Shown piece after piece: positions 1 to 12,300 of a DNA stretch of 64,000 nt (the stretch's first letter is position 1; each line of letters starts with the position of its first letter). The translations under genes and the position numbers were made by a program. The stretch is taken from contig JAQGEQ010000116.1 of the NCBI GenBank assembly GCA_034620365.1, positions 186,001-250,000 on the forward strand, read 5' to 3'. This DNA comes from Pegea sp. RAD2-039 (lineage: Eukaryota > Chordata > Thaliacea > Salpida > Salpidae). The notes beneath the pieces were generated by a model. It made no database searches. It saw only the letters and a program-made list of their open reading frames with translations, and had not been told where the DNA came from.

Positions 1-3000
1 AAATGATGAGTTTGGTTTCCGAAGTTGTTAAGAGGTATCTAAGATGAAAAAAGAATTAGAAGATCTGGAAGAAGATGAAGATGAGCGACTTGTAAGATCG
101 GAACAACTACATCATTGACATCTGGAGGTCCCTGGGGAGTAAATGAAGATGATGATGTAGTTCCTGGAGACCCTACAAGACACAAGATGAAGAAATAGAG
201 GAAGACATAAGATGGGATCACCTAGAAGCGATGGGGAGATGTTGTTGTTGTTGATTTGACGATTGTTTAATTCAATTGATCCCACAGAAGATTCAGAGAC
301 CTTCCGGACACGCGAGAAGCTTCCAGAGACTTTCCGCTCCTTGTTACACCACTTCCAATCAGGATGTGCTTTGAAATGAGCTTCCTTGACCTACATCATC
401 AAAGATTAAAGATGAAGATCAGAGAAGATTGGATAAGGATTACTTGAAACGCGAGATCATGATACTTCTGCTTCTCATCTGGAGGTAGCGCGTACCACCA
501 TTCGCCTAGTATCTTGCTCACGGTCCGATTATCTTGATTAGGATGGCGTTGATGCACGATCGTTCGATGACGTTTACTAAAGATCATGAAAGCGTTCATC
601 GGGCGTCTTATATGTTGCTCTTTAGTTCCATTTCTCTGTAAACATTCCTAAGATGTTGAAACAGTAAATTGGCCACTGGAGGGAGCAAGTGAGTAGCTTT
701 TTAATACAAAAAGTTTGCTGCTATTTGATTGGCTGATCGATAAAGCGGTTGTGACGTCATGTAGTGACTTAAGTAATTTTTGTAGGGCTTAATTGGAGCG
801 GTGTTAACGAAAAGCTTCGATTTTCTGTCACTGCTTAGGTCACATTTCATTTAATTACTTGTTAATTAATCTCAAAATATTCTCACAAATGAAACCACAA
901 CTGAATGTAGCATGGGGTCTGTCTCGATGCAACAAACCTTTCTAGGACTTTTATTTCCTTTCTCATCAGTTAATCGCGGTTTTTTAGAAGTAGGACCAAC
1001 TTTTGTTTCGTCATTTGCGTGTCTGGTTAGATTGGTACTTATATGACCAGTAGATGATGACCCATCTTCAAAAGTACCCCCTTCTAAAGGCGACATCTCA
1101 TATTCATCAATTGATGCGACTCCATCGTTGTAGGAAAGAAAACTAAAAAGAATAAGAAGAATTAATTGAAAAGATTGAAGGTGATGTAGATGAATCAATC
1201 ACAGCAGTTGCTTGTGATGAAGAAATTTGGTGGGCTTCAGTCAGTACTTGCTTCTTAGAAAAGTTTTGACGAAATATTACGATGATATAAATGAAGAAAT
1301 TTTATAATCAGATGAGACATCTAACAACTAATCAAGAAAACAGATATTTGGTTTGCTAGAAAATCAAAGGAATATTTCTTATTTGTTTATCAACAGTTGA
1401 TTAGAGTGAAGTTTCAGCAACAAGATTGAAACTTTCAAAGAATTTTAAACTAATTTTTCTTACTGATCTCTACTACTAAAATATTCTCTGCTATAAACTA
1501 AATTATTAACAGCCATTATTGCAAAATTGTTGTTTCAAAATACTTTTAATTTCCTAATTTCAGCGATGGTAACAGAAACAAAAGTCTTGAAAAGAATTTA
1601 ATATGATTTTGAGATTAGTAGAACGGTCGAGAAAGAAAAAGGATCACGAAAAAAGATTTTGAAAAGCAGATTTCTTTAATCAACTGATTCTTAATAAAAG
1701 AAGTCTTTAACCAAAGGATGAATAAAATTGCTGGAAGCCTTTTACCCATCGACTAGTAGAAAATTTAGAACAAACAAAGCTGTTTACATACTAATGCTGA
1801 ATTGTCAAGGCTTTTTTTTGTAAGCAAGTGAAGATAAAGACATAAGTTATGATGTAGGCTTACACGTCATCATAATGTTCGTTTGCAGCAGTCGTCTCTT
1901 GCTTGATATTTGCTGCTGGTGTATTCGGGAACAAATTGTTAGTTGGAGCTGAAGGTGTCTTGGAAGAACTGAAGAAGATTTATTAAATGAAAAGATTAAT
2001 GAAGAAGATGTCAGAACCTGTCACTAGTATCTGTTGCTCCGTTGATCATCTTCGATGACATAAGATTGGTTCTAGGTTGATCACGTGATGCAGGTGGTTG
2101 TTGCTGGTTGTTGGTGGTTGGTGTTGGTTGGTTATCATTTGATTGGTTAGATTCAGGAGCAGTGGTTGTTTGTCGAACTTGTTCCAAAAATGGAAGTAGC
2201 TGATGCCACTGATAAAGAGGTTTATCTACAATCTGCTGATGTAGATTACATTTGAGAAATCTGTTGAAGGTGATTGTCACGTGACAAACTTCTGCTGGTG
2301 GTTCGATTTGTTGGTGGATGGTTGTTGTAGGATGGTTAGTTTGATGTGTTACTACTGGTTGAGTATCAGCAACTGGTTTCATCTAAAATGTTTCTTATAA
2401 ATACAAATGGTTTGAAATATAGAGACAAACCTGATGTGGCTCTTCTTTAATAACTGGCATCAAGTTATTCTGAGCAATACACTGCGGTTGTGTAACCACA
2501 TTACTTGGATATATCATTGTTCCATAAGAATGTCCGCCTGGTAATACCATAGCACCAGATTGATACAGAGATGCCAAATCCGGTGTCATCAACATTACAC
2601 GAGATTGAATTTCCTGAGGGTTCTCGTTTACTTGATCAGCAGGGTTTGATACTTGCTGTAATTGAGCACCAGTTTGTGAAATAATCATAGGATTAAGAGT
2701 AGTTGGTCTATTTGTAGTAGTTTGATAGTGGACAAACTGTCCTGGTAGCACTGACTGTTGGTTTGTGCCACTTGTATCTGCTAAAGGTGGATTATTAATC
2801 GATGTTCAAGTAGCTTTTGATGTTTGCTACTCACTTGGTTGCATTATAATGTATTGATAAGGAAATATAGTATTTGCTTGATTGTTACCGGCGTACATGG
2901 GTGTTTGTAAAAGTAACGGGGCCACAACTGGTGCTGGGGCAGCTACTTCATTTGGTTGGTTTACATTTGAAGCAACCACTGATACTGAACTAAGAGGAAC

Positions 3001-6000
3001 TTCTTTATGAGAGGTGCTTGCTTCAGTATGTGAATATTTTGATAATGAAGTTGTTGTAGTTTCTGAGCTTTGTTCTGTTAACCAAAAACAGTTTTTAGAA
3101 AGTTGTGACATTTTGAGTGGCAAAAAAAGTTAGGAGAATTGAACTTTTTGTCATACTTCCAATACTCAATGAATGATTAGGAAGTTAGGAGAATTGGCAG
3201 ATGGATTAAAAAGGTGTTTTAGAAATGAAAAATCGAGCAAGTTCAACGTACCTTCAGCTTGTAGCTGTTGTGAAACAGCAGTTAACAGGGCATCAAATGG
3301 TTTGCTTTCCGCTAATCGATTAGTAACTGAAACTTGTGATGGTTTGCAATCATGAGCTACTGGAACTGCTATTTGTGTGTTAGCTTGTGTTTGAACAACT
3401 CTTGGACGAAGCAAGGAAAACGATGATCCTTCTTGTGAAGCAGAGATTGGAAGATGAGATGAATTAGGAGGGAAATTGAAGTTAGTGGGTCGGTAAGCAC
3501 TCTCATATTGAGGGTTGTTTGGTTGGTTGTTCTTTGGTTCCAATTTAGTGTATTCTGTAATCGGTTTTGGTTTGGTGATTTCTACAAGATAAATGTAAAA
3601 AGTAGACGACGACTCAGTCGATGTGGTAGATACCTTTTGGACGTCGTACACTAGGACATGTTTTACCAGCTGTTGTTGGTATACACGTTGATAGTTTAGG
3701 AGGTGAAAGAACCGAAGTGGAACCAGTAACTGGTGGACTGTTAGCTGGTGTACCACGTGATGTGACCACTCCAGGTGTTGTAGGTGTAGGTGTGTGACCT
3801 GTGACAATTGATATTAGCTTTCAATTGTATTCGATAAAGTTTTGAAAAGTGATCATGAAGTGAATGAAGACAGCAAGAGGGGTAAATGTTGAAATACTAT
3901 TTGTGAAAAGAATAAATGTAGGAAATTTGGCAGAGATTGAAAAATGTTCAATTGTTCTTTCATCTGTATACAAACACTCGCAAATAAAAGTAACCAACCA
4001 CCACCAACTTCGTTCTTACTCAACACTTGTTATGACTACAGACAGGACAAGAAAAAAGCCCTTAAACCGACCGAGTGGTAATCGATGACAGGCAAGTTCA
4101 CAAAAGTTGTTAACCATCGCGATTCGACGATGACGTCATCGATAAGAAACTTACCGATACTTTCGACTCCAGAGTCCGCGTTTTCACTGTTCAGATGCTG
4201 ATGTAAGATACTTGATGACGGAAAGTTGGGGGGTCTGGGTTGATTGAAAGATAGAGACTTCATGAAGGATGGCGTAATGTTCTTGACCCTAACAACAACT
4301 CGTGTAGGGATTATTAGATGAGTTACAAGAAGGTCACCTTGGTTGTTCTACTACTCGTGTCGCTTTCGGAGCAATCCAGCGCGTGTTTGATCGATTAACT
4401 TCATGTGTGGATGTTGCTGATGTAGATAAGAGAGACTCGGTGATGGGAGCAAACCCCTTTTCGTGGTTGTTCATCTGTCGGCTGATTTGATGATGAGGAT
4501 TTAGTAGAGGAGAAGGAAGAGATGAATTGATGCTGATGACAGGGGAAGGGGCGTCCCCTTTACCTACAAGTCGATGGTTGTTATGGTTACCAACAAGAAA
4601 ACGCGACTTACAAAGCGAGATGAGTGTCTGTGCTGCAACATTATCATCCATAACCGAGGTAGCAGTTGTGTCTTGTGGATGGTGGTGATGATGTTTCAAA
4701 GCTGGCATCATCATCTTCTTGCCTATCTGACCAGCAGTTGGTGACTGGACCGGAGAACAGAGGGCCGAGGACCGACCAGTTGGTGTCATACTGCCCGATA
4801 AAGGTGAGGCCATGTTGTCATGAATAGGTCTTGAACCAGCTCTCGGGGATGAGATGTGATTTAAACCATCAGATGTAGAGTTACTAGTTTTACTGTACAT
4901 GGAAAGATGCCGGGAACAATACCCTTTTCGTTGTGATTCCTTCATACAATCGCCTTTTGAACACAACTTTCTCCATTGCTTTCCTGCAACGTCACGTGAT
5001 TAAAACGAAGATGCAATGAGCAAGTTATTTGGAGATTTGCTCATGATGACAGAGAGAGCATCAAATAGAAATTGTTGTGAGTTTAAGAAATAAGTAGAAG
5101 ATAAGAAAGAGAAGCAAGCAAGCAAAGGAGCAAAACCACATTCGAACGTTTAGTGATTAGTGTAAAGATTAAATATTTTGATGATTTAAACTAGCAGCAG
5201 CAGCAGTGGGATGGGCAAGCTAACATCTGCGCGAGAAGCTCGGTCGTATTTCATGCAAGGGTTTTCTCTGTAGTTTTATTTCCGTCACGCTTCGCTAGTC
5301 ATGCGTGAAAATAGTTCGAGATGAAAGAATAATAAAAAGTTGATTTGATCACGTGATCCAACTTACCGTTGTACTTCTTGCGTACGCCGCTTCGAAGCGT
5401 TACTATCTCGCCTTTGTTGTACTTGATATTCGGTGCCTCACTGCACCTTGAAGACGCGCGACTCGCGCTTCGATCACTTAAAGCTGACCCTGGTCTCGAG
5501 CCCGCAATCGAGTTAGCTGTTGACAGTACACCACGGACAGGTGAAATCGAGATGCAATTACGACTAGCCGATCGGCTGACCTGTCAACAACAAGTCACGT
5601 GATCAGAGATCAACTTTTCGATTTACAACTCATTAAAGCGCTAAATAGAAGCGATCGTCACGCATCACTGCACATCAACTTACATCAGGGCTTGGAATAC
5701 TTGCATCACTCGCCCCGGATTTGTGTCTTGCTCTTGGATTCGAGAGTCCATCCAAACTGTAAAAAGATGAAGTCTTGAAAGATTTGAAGAAGTAATTCAA
5801 CTTCTTCACAGATGTAACTTGTTGAAGTGTTTTCAAACTTGTTGCTACCTTCTATTGTGATTATTTGAAGAAAAACAAACACAAGATGGTTGTAAGCAGA
5901 AGAAGAACAAATAAAAAAGTTGATACAAATCTATTATTTTAATTAAACTTTGAAAAAGTTTTGTAACAAAAGAAATTCTATTTGATCAACAAACTAGTAT

Positions 6001-9000
6001 GTCTTGATGATGTAGATCTAGTTGACTTACTTATTGATTCCAGGATGATATGAAACCGATGATGACGTCACTGTAGGTGTCGCTATTCGCATCGATGAAT
6101 TGTGGCTTCGAGATTTAGATGGTGCCCCATGTGTATAGTTGGATGAGGGCTTCGGAGTCGGTTTATTAGGTGTGTCTGTCTCGGAAGCAGTATCAGTTGA
6201 TTCATCTTCATCAAAACGGCAGTGATTATCAGTTTCAATATCTGATTCCTCATTGGACGTTCTAGAAATCACGTGATTAGTGGGGAAAGTTGAAAAAACG
6301 CGCGACTCACGGTTTAGGTACTGGAGAAGGGAGATTGGTTAGTTGCCATGGAGCTGTGAAATTACGGACTCGATCACAAGGAACAACAACTAAATCTCGA
6401 TTTATAGAAGTACCGCCAGTTGAATTGATTTCGTCGGAATCGATTATGACGTGATAGCCGGAGTTATCAGGTCTAAAAGTAACACGTGAAAGTTATGAAT
6501 GAAATAGATGGGGGTTTGTAGTAGATTTACAAGATATCTCTGATGGTAGCTGGTTTATATACAGTTGAATTGACATGTTGTTTCACACAAACTTTGTGTC
6601 CAGATGGTAATTGGGTATCAGGAGGTAGAGTTACATCAGCAATTATCTACAAATCATTAAAAAATAACTTGATGTAGTAAGTATTCAAATTACATCGAAA
6701 CAAGTTTGTTTTCTACTTTCACCATTCAAAATAAGTGATTTTTAATAATTAACTGGTCACTTACATGGTTGGTGCCTTCTGGGTCCATAAAAAAGTTCAT
6801 ATTTTGGTCTTTATCACCAATAAAGAGGACGCCGACCTGCACAAGTTGAAAAGTGACCATGAAAGTAAACCATATGGACACAAACCTGGCCATCTGAGCG
6901 AACTTTTGCGAAAGTTGCCAACCGGTAAGTGTCCCCTCGCCGGGCTAGGACAGTCGTGCCAATACATCTATGTAAATGGTCCTAAACAAAGATTTCAATC
7001 ATCAAACTGAGAGTAGAGTCATCATTAACAAATATTTGATGAATTTCAACCTTCGTTTAGATGATTGGATTTAACTGAAAACTCAAATAGATCTCAACAC
7101 CTACCTACTCATCACTTGATTACTAAAATGTTATAAGTAGAATAAACCTTGTGTTTTGTAATATGTTACTTGGATTGACCGCTTCGGATGCTGTCAGTTC
7201 GATAATTATTTAATAAAATTAGAAAAATAGATGATTGTTATGAAGAAGTGTGAAAGATTGACAATCAACTGATTGATAAAATAGAAATTTGATGTTTTAG
7301 AATGGAAATAAAATAATTTTTATGAACTAGCGGGTTATCAAATTACAGTAAAAAGAAAAATGAAAACAAACCTTCAGACATATTTTCCAACAAAAGGAAA
7401 AAAAGATTTATAGATAATAAACAAATGGTTTTTGTTGATTAATCTTGACAAATAATAAGATTAAACCAAAAAAGATACTTATCTTGGTGAGATTTCAATG
7501 TTAGCAGACAAAAAATGAAGTCATTTCAGTAAATAATTGAAAATCAAAATGACAGAAATAAGAATTAGTAAAAAGCTGTTGAAGAAATGAAAACAAGAAA
7601 GTTACAAAAGGTATTTCCTTGACAAAGCAAGTATTTGTAATAACAATAACTTTAGTAATAGCTTTAATTACAGTTTGTTAATCAAATAACATGAAGTCAT
7701 CTTTAACTTAAACAAATTATTTGTTTAAATGGATCTGTATTTGGCTGAAACACTAAAAAGCAAGTTTTGAATATTGTACATATGAAAAAGTACAAATTGG
7801 ATGGTAGTGGCGAGCCTTTTATATTTAGCTAGTGTGTTTGTGGCAGTAGTTGTTTCTACATTCTCACGTAGTGATGAGGTTGGTTTCGAGATTAGTTTAT
7901 TATCTTCATCAACAGAATTTAGTAAAATATTGAGATTCTCATAATTGAAAGTTGATTAAAAATTCAGTCATCAAAAACACCTTCTATTTAATCTTAATTT
8001 TCAAACTTAATAAATAATTCAAATAATTGTGAGAGGTTTTCAAACTCACATATTTACTGCTGGTCACTACCGAAGTGTGGTCAAGTTTACGTTTCTTCGA
8101 GAACGCTTCGCCAGTCGGAGTAGTTTTTTGGCTTAATGATGATGAAGGTCTGGATGCTATTGACCCAGCAGATGGACTTAGAACCGATGAACTTGTAGCT
8201 ACTGCTAGTGAAGAAATAGATCTAGTAGGTGAAAAAGCACTTGAAAAAAAACAAGAATACCTGTAACCATCTTTGCTAAGTTTGGATATGTCATCATAGA
8301 TTCTGTCTTCGGTTGAAATAAGTTGGTTGATGCTGAAACTATAGTTGCTGGATGAGATGGATTGCTCAAAGGTTGAATGTTTTCTATTTGAACAGATTGA
8401 ATCATTGGAAGATTAGATTGACCGTCTGTAAGGGTTGAAAAGTTAGGAAAGTTTAATTGATAATCATTTAGAATATAATGAAAGGTTTTGATGGTAGTCA
8501 TCGTACAGAAAGTGGTTTTCAAACTGACTTGTAGCGTTGTGAGAGTTGATAATTGATAATTCGTGAGTAGCTGGTACCACGTTTTGTTCAGATATTGTTG
8601 GTGGAGGTGGCTGAGTTGAAAACTGGTATTCCGAATAAACATTTTGGGTAAGAGCACCAGGATTTACAGGATGAAGATGGTGTGGATGATGTTGAAAGAC
8701 ATTTGGTCCTATTTGAGAAAAATTTAGTTGAAAATTGACGAGCTAGTCGGCTGCAACCAGTTTTAACGCAGCTCTAAAACAACTCGTTTAAGTTGACAAT
8801 AAAAACAAATACTTAATGAAAAATTTAACTACAAAACATAACTAGAAAATGTTTAGCTTTTTAAAACAAACAAAGTATTGATAAAAGTAGCTTTAAAAGA
8901 GAAAGAACCAAGCGAACACTACAATTAGAAAATGTCATCTAAAAACTATATCAGGAAATTTAGAAATCGAGTTTAGATGATAGTAAAAAGTTGCCTACGT

Positions 9001-9396
9001 AAGTGCTGGTGGTAATTCATATTAGAAATAATTTGAACTGTGTTCCAAGGCATGTTATGTTGTTGATGGTTTTGTGAAGAAACATTCAATGTGGTGTATG
9101 TTGTTGCTGGTACAGCTAAAATGTTTAGCCATTAGTGTGACGTTTGAAAAACTTGTAATAATTTATAACTAACCTGATCCATTTGTTGGGGATTTTGTCC
9201 ATAAACTATTATTGTTGTTATTTGCTGCGCTTGTATTATTAGGAGTGTAACAAATCATTGATGGTATAGTAGAGTTGGGTTGTTGCTGATGATGAACTGG
9301 TTGTTGTACGTTGTTTACTGAAACCACGGATACTGGTGGTTGATGATTACTGCCACCATTGGTAGAATCAGCTGGTCTCAACACAAATGACGCCAT
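1..9396 (-). CDS. CIC: Capicua transcriptional repressor, long form, 3' end missing
   Basis: HMG-box repressor acting in the nucleus downstream of receptor tyrosine kinase/ERK signalling in animals. The HMG box is split over exons 444-635 ([16 protein letters not shown]... ending DLAFQ) and 222-390 ([17 protein letters not shown]), nearly identical to vertebrate CIC. Upstream are long-isoform blocks. Exons near 6270-6650 carry a conserved N-terminal domain ([19 protein letters not shown]). Exon 5372-5595 ends [16 protein letters not shown], followed in the exon ending near 4990 by [18 protein letters not shown] and GYCSRHLS, a Cys-rich C-clamp-like block. Exons at 1.9-3.8 kb are Q/T/S/P-rich and include WHQLLPFL, like the ataxin-1-binding motif. 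Start chosen at 9396 ([13 protein letters not shown]-rich; exon 9174-9396). Other exons: 8999-9112, about 8220-8685, 6046-6266, 5686-5758, 938-1142. Many introns are 50-60 nt. The C-terminal C1 motif lies off the window. The join near 8240-8265 is not resolved. Confidence 0.93.
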
Positions 9397-12300
9397 AACA
9401 ATTAATTGGGTATAAAGTATTAAATTTAACTAGGAACATTTAAAACTTAACATTTCAGCTGTAAAACATTGAAATATTCATTTAATTGAACTTGAAATGT
9501 ATAAAAAAACATTTGCTATAAATACATCAACAACTAAAGTAACAAATTAGCAAAATTGTAAAATTATTTCTAAAAATATATTTTTCTCAAAACTAGTTAC
9601 TAAAAACACCTGAGAAGCAGAAGCAGCAAATAAAACAGCCCGCAGATCTGATTACAAGCATCTACAGCTACTACCCTATTATCTATCTACAAGACTAGAT
9701 TTTTGAACATAAGACGCTGCTGCTGCTGCTGCTGATAACTGAAATAAAACTAACATGATTGTGCGAGGCTCATTCAGTGGGGCTAGATTGCGACATTGGG
9801 CAAGTAGTAGAGAATGAAAGAAAAAAGAAAAGTGATGAGCGAGGAGCTTTACTACGCAGTATTACAAGCCGACTAAAGTGTAGTAAAGCCTAAGAGAAGG
9901 TTTGATTATCAGAAAAATCAGTATTCAACTTTAGAAATTTTACGCCACTCCAACTGCTGCAAATTGTAGTGCAAAGAGCTTGCAGAAGCATTGATTGGGA
10001 AGTGACAATAGTAGTAGTTGATGACAGTAATATGACAAATAGGATTTACTACTAATATATGATAGTTATTAAGTTTTTAATCGATATGAAAAACAATCAA
10101 AAAATAAGAAAGTGAAAAAGATTTTTGAAAAGCAGTAACTGAAAAACACCATCATGTACAACTGAGCAGTTATTTCTGCCATTTTACTGAAAAAATTCAC
10201 AAGTTATGACTTCAAAAATGTTTTTAAAATATTAGAAAACTATTTTCATGGAAAAAAAACTGTTTCTATTTCAAAACAAAAACAAACTTCTCCATCAAAA
10301 ATACACTAAAGTTCATTTAATAACAAAATACATCAAATAAAAAGTAGCAATATTTAAATAAAAAGTATTAAATGGCTAAGATGTTATGATGAAGATACTT
10401 ATTTAGCACCTGCTCTTTTATTGAAGGAAAATGTCGAAGTTACTTCAGCTTCTTTTTACTGTCTCTAATACAATCAAAAATATATTTTTGGGAATAGCCA
10501 GATCGATATGTTTCTGTATTATACTAAAAACAAGTTGCTCATCAAGTTAAGAAAGATATCTGCTAGCGGCAGATATGATTTGAAATTAAAAAATTGCAAA
10601 TAACCGCATAATCTCTTTTTAGAATTAAATATTTATGAATAGCTTGTACAGAAAAGTTGCAAACTATAAAAAATAGTTTTAATGAAATATAAAAGTGATA
10701 AATACAAACACCAAAATATCATCTTCTACTTTTAAATAAACATTTACATAAACATTCAAGCCGATAAAAGCTCTAGTTGACATATCTCCCTTAAACTAAA
10801 ATCAACAAAAAAACAATGACATATGAAGTCATCACTAATAGCAAGTGGATTGCTTTTTATCTTATTGCAAAAAACTAAATCCTTCGATTTTATTAAACAC
10901 TTTAACTTCAATATAATTAAGTAATTGTTGCAAAAGCAACTTACACAATTACTAGCCGTGAATTGCTAGCTGACTTGCTTGTTAGTTATCAATAACATTA
11001 TCTGTTAATGAATTAAATACACAAACACAAAATACTTTACTTAAAATATGATCAGAAAAAGACGCAATTATCTACACTTTGCTTTGAGAGATTACCCATT
11101 AGTTGATCAGGTCAGCCACTAGCGGCCAATGAAGTAAAGAAAATCCGAAAACTAGAATAGAGAATTGCTGCAGTTTTTTCTCTGCAACTTTCAAAGTTGT
11201 AATCTCTAGCTTCAGAAAAGTGGCAACTCAGTAGCATTTGCAAAAACCATTCGTAAAATACTATCTTAGGAAAAGAACATTGGGCAACAACGCAGCTTCG
11301 TCAATGGTTCTAGGCGTCAACCAAACTCTTTTATTCTCTTTAAGTCATCTGCGGGCCGGTAAGTGACGCACACACGCGTGCGCGCGCGTATACGGCGGTG
11401 AGTTACACTAATAAGAAACTTCATATACAAGTGTGAGCAGCTACGTCCTATACTGGAGGTCACGTCTTTGGTGGGTTACTTCTACAACCACCCCCCCTCC
11501 TATTTTAGTTAGTTTCCTTATCAAGTTAGTGTTTCTCTTTTTAAAGAGAAATACTGTTGTTTCTTTTACTCTAGTTAATCGACTGGGATAACAGCACGCA
11601 AGACAAAAAGCTATTTACTAAGTATTCAATAGTGTCAATAGTTTTATTGGTCAGATAAGGTTTAGTGGTAGTGAGTCTTTCATTTACACTCACTTATTAA
11701 CATATTATAAAAGTTTGAAGTCATCCAAGCAGAAAGGCAAAATGATGATGGTTGTAGATGACAAGTTTTCTTGTTTGAAATTTAATTAATAGGTTTTAAG
11801 TTGTTTTTGGCTGAATTGATTCAGGCAATGCACGTTTTAGCATCATGAGAGATAATTTGTTCATTGAAGAAGCTATTTTTAGAAAAAATAGTAAAAAGTA
11901 AAAAAAAACTATAATTTGAAATATTATGGATATCAGGATCAAGTTCACATTGGAAATCAACGAAAACTGCTAAATTTTCAAAAAGTAACAACATAAACCG
12001 CTACACTAGTAAGCCAATAAACACATCATTAAGTTGCTACCTAGTTCGAACATATTTAATTCAACTACTAACTTTTTAGTGCGTAAAAACCCACCAATAT
12101 ATTTCATTAAAAAAGAAGGCAAACAAATTAATCTTATCTGAAATAGAGAAAAACGTTCTTATCAAAGATATAAACAAGTTAAAAGTGATTTTGAAAGTTA
12201 AACAAACAACTCACTTATTTATATACGTCTTAAAAACCCCAAAATAGTTGTGATTAATAAAATAGGTAATCATTCGTTTGTGACAATATTTAAAAACTTA

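Noticed and set aside
5369..5602. Plus-strand open frame of 77 codons.
   Set aside because: It is the shadow of the Capicua exon on the minus strand, which carries the conserved KGEIV...RKKYN segment with correct splice sites.
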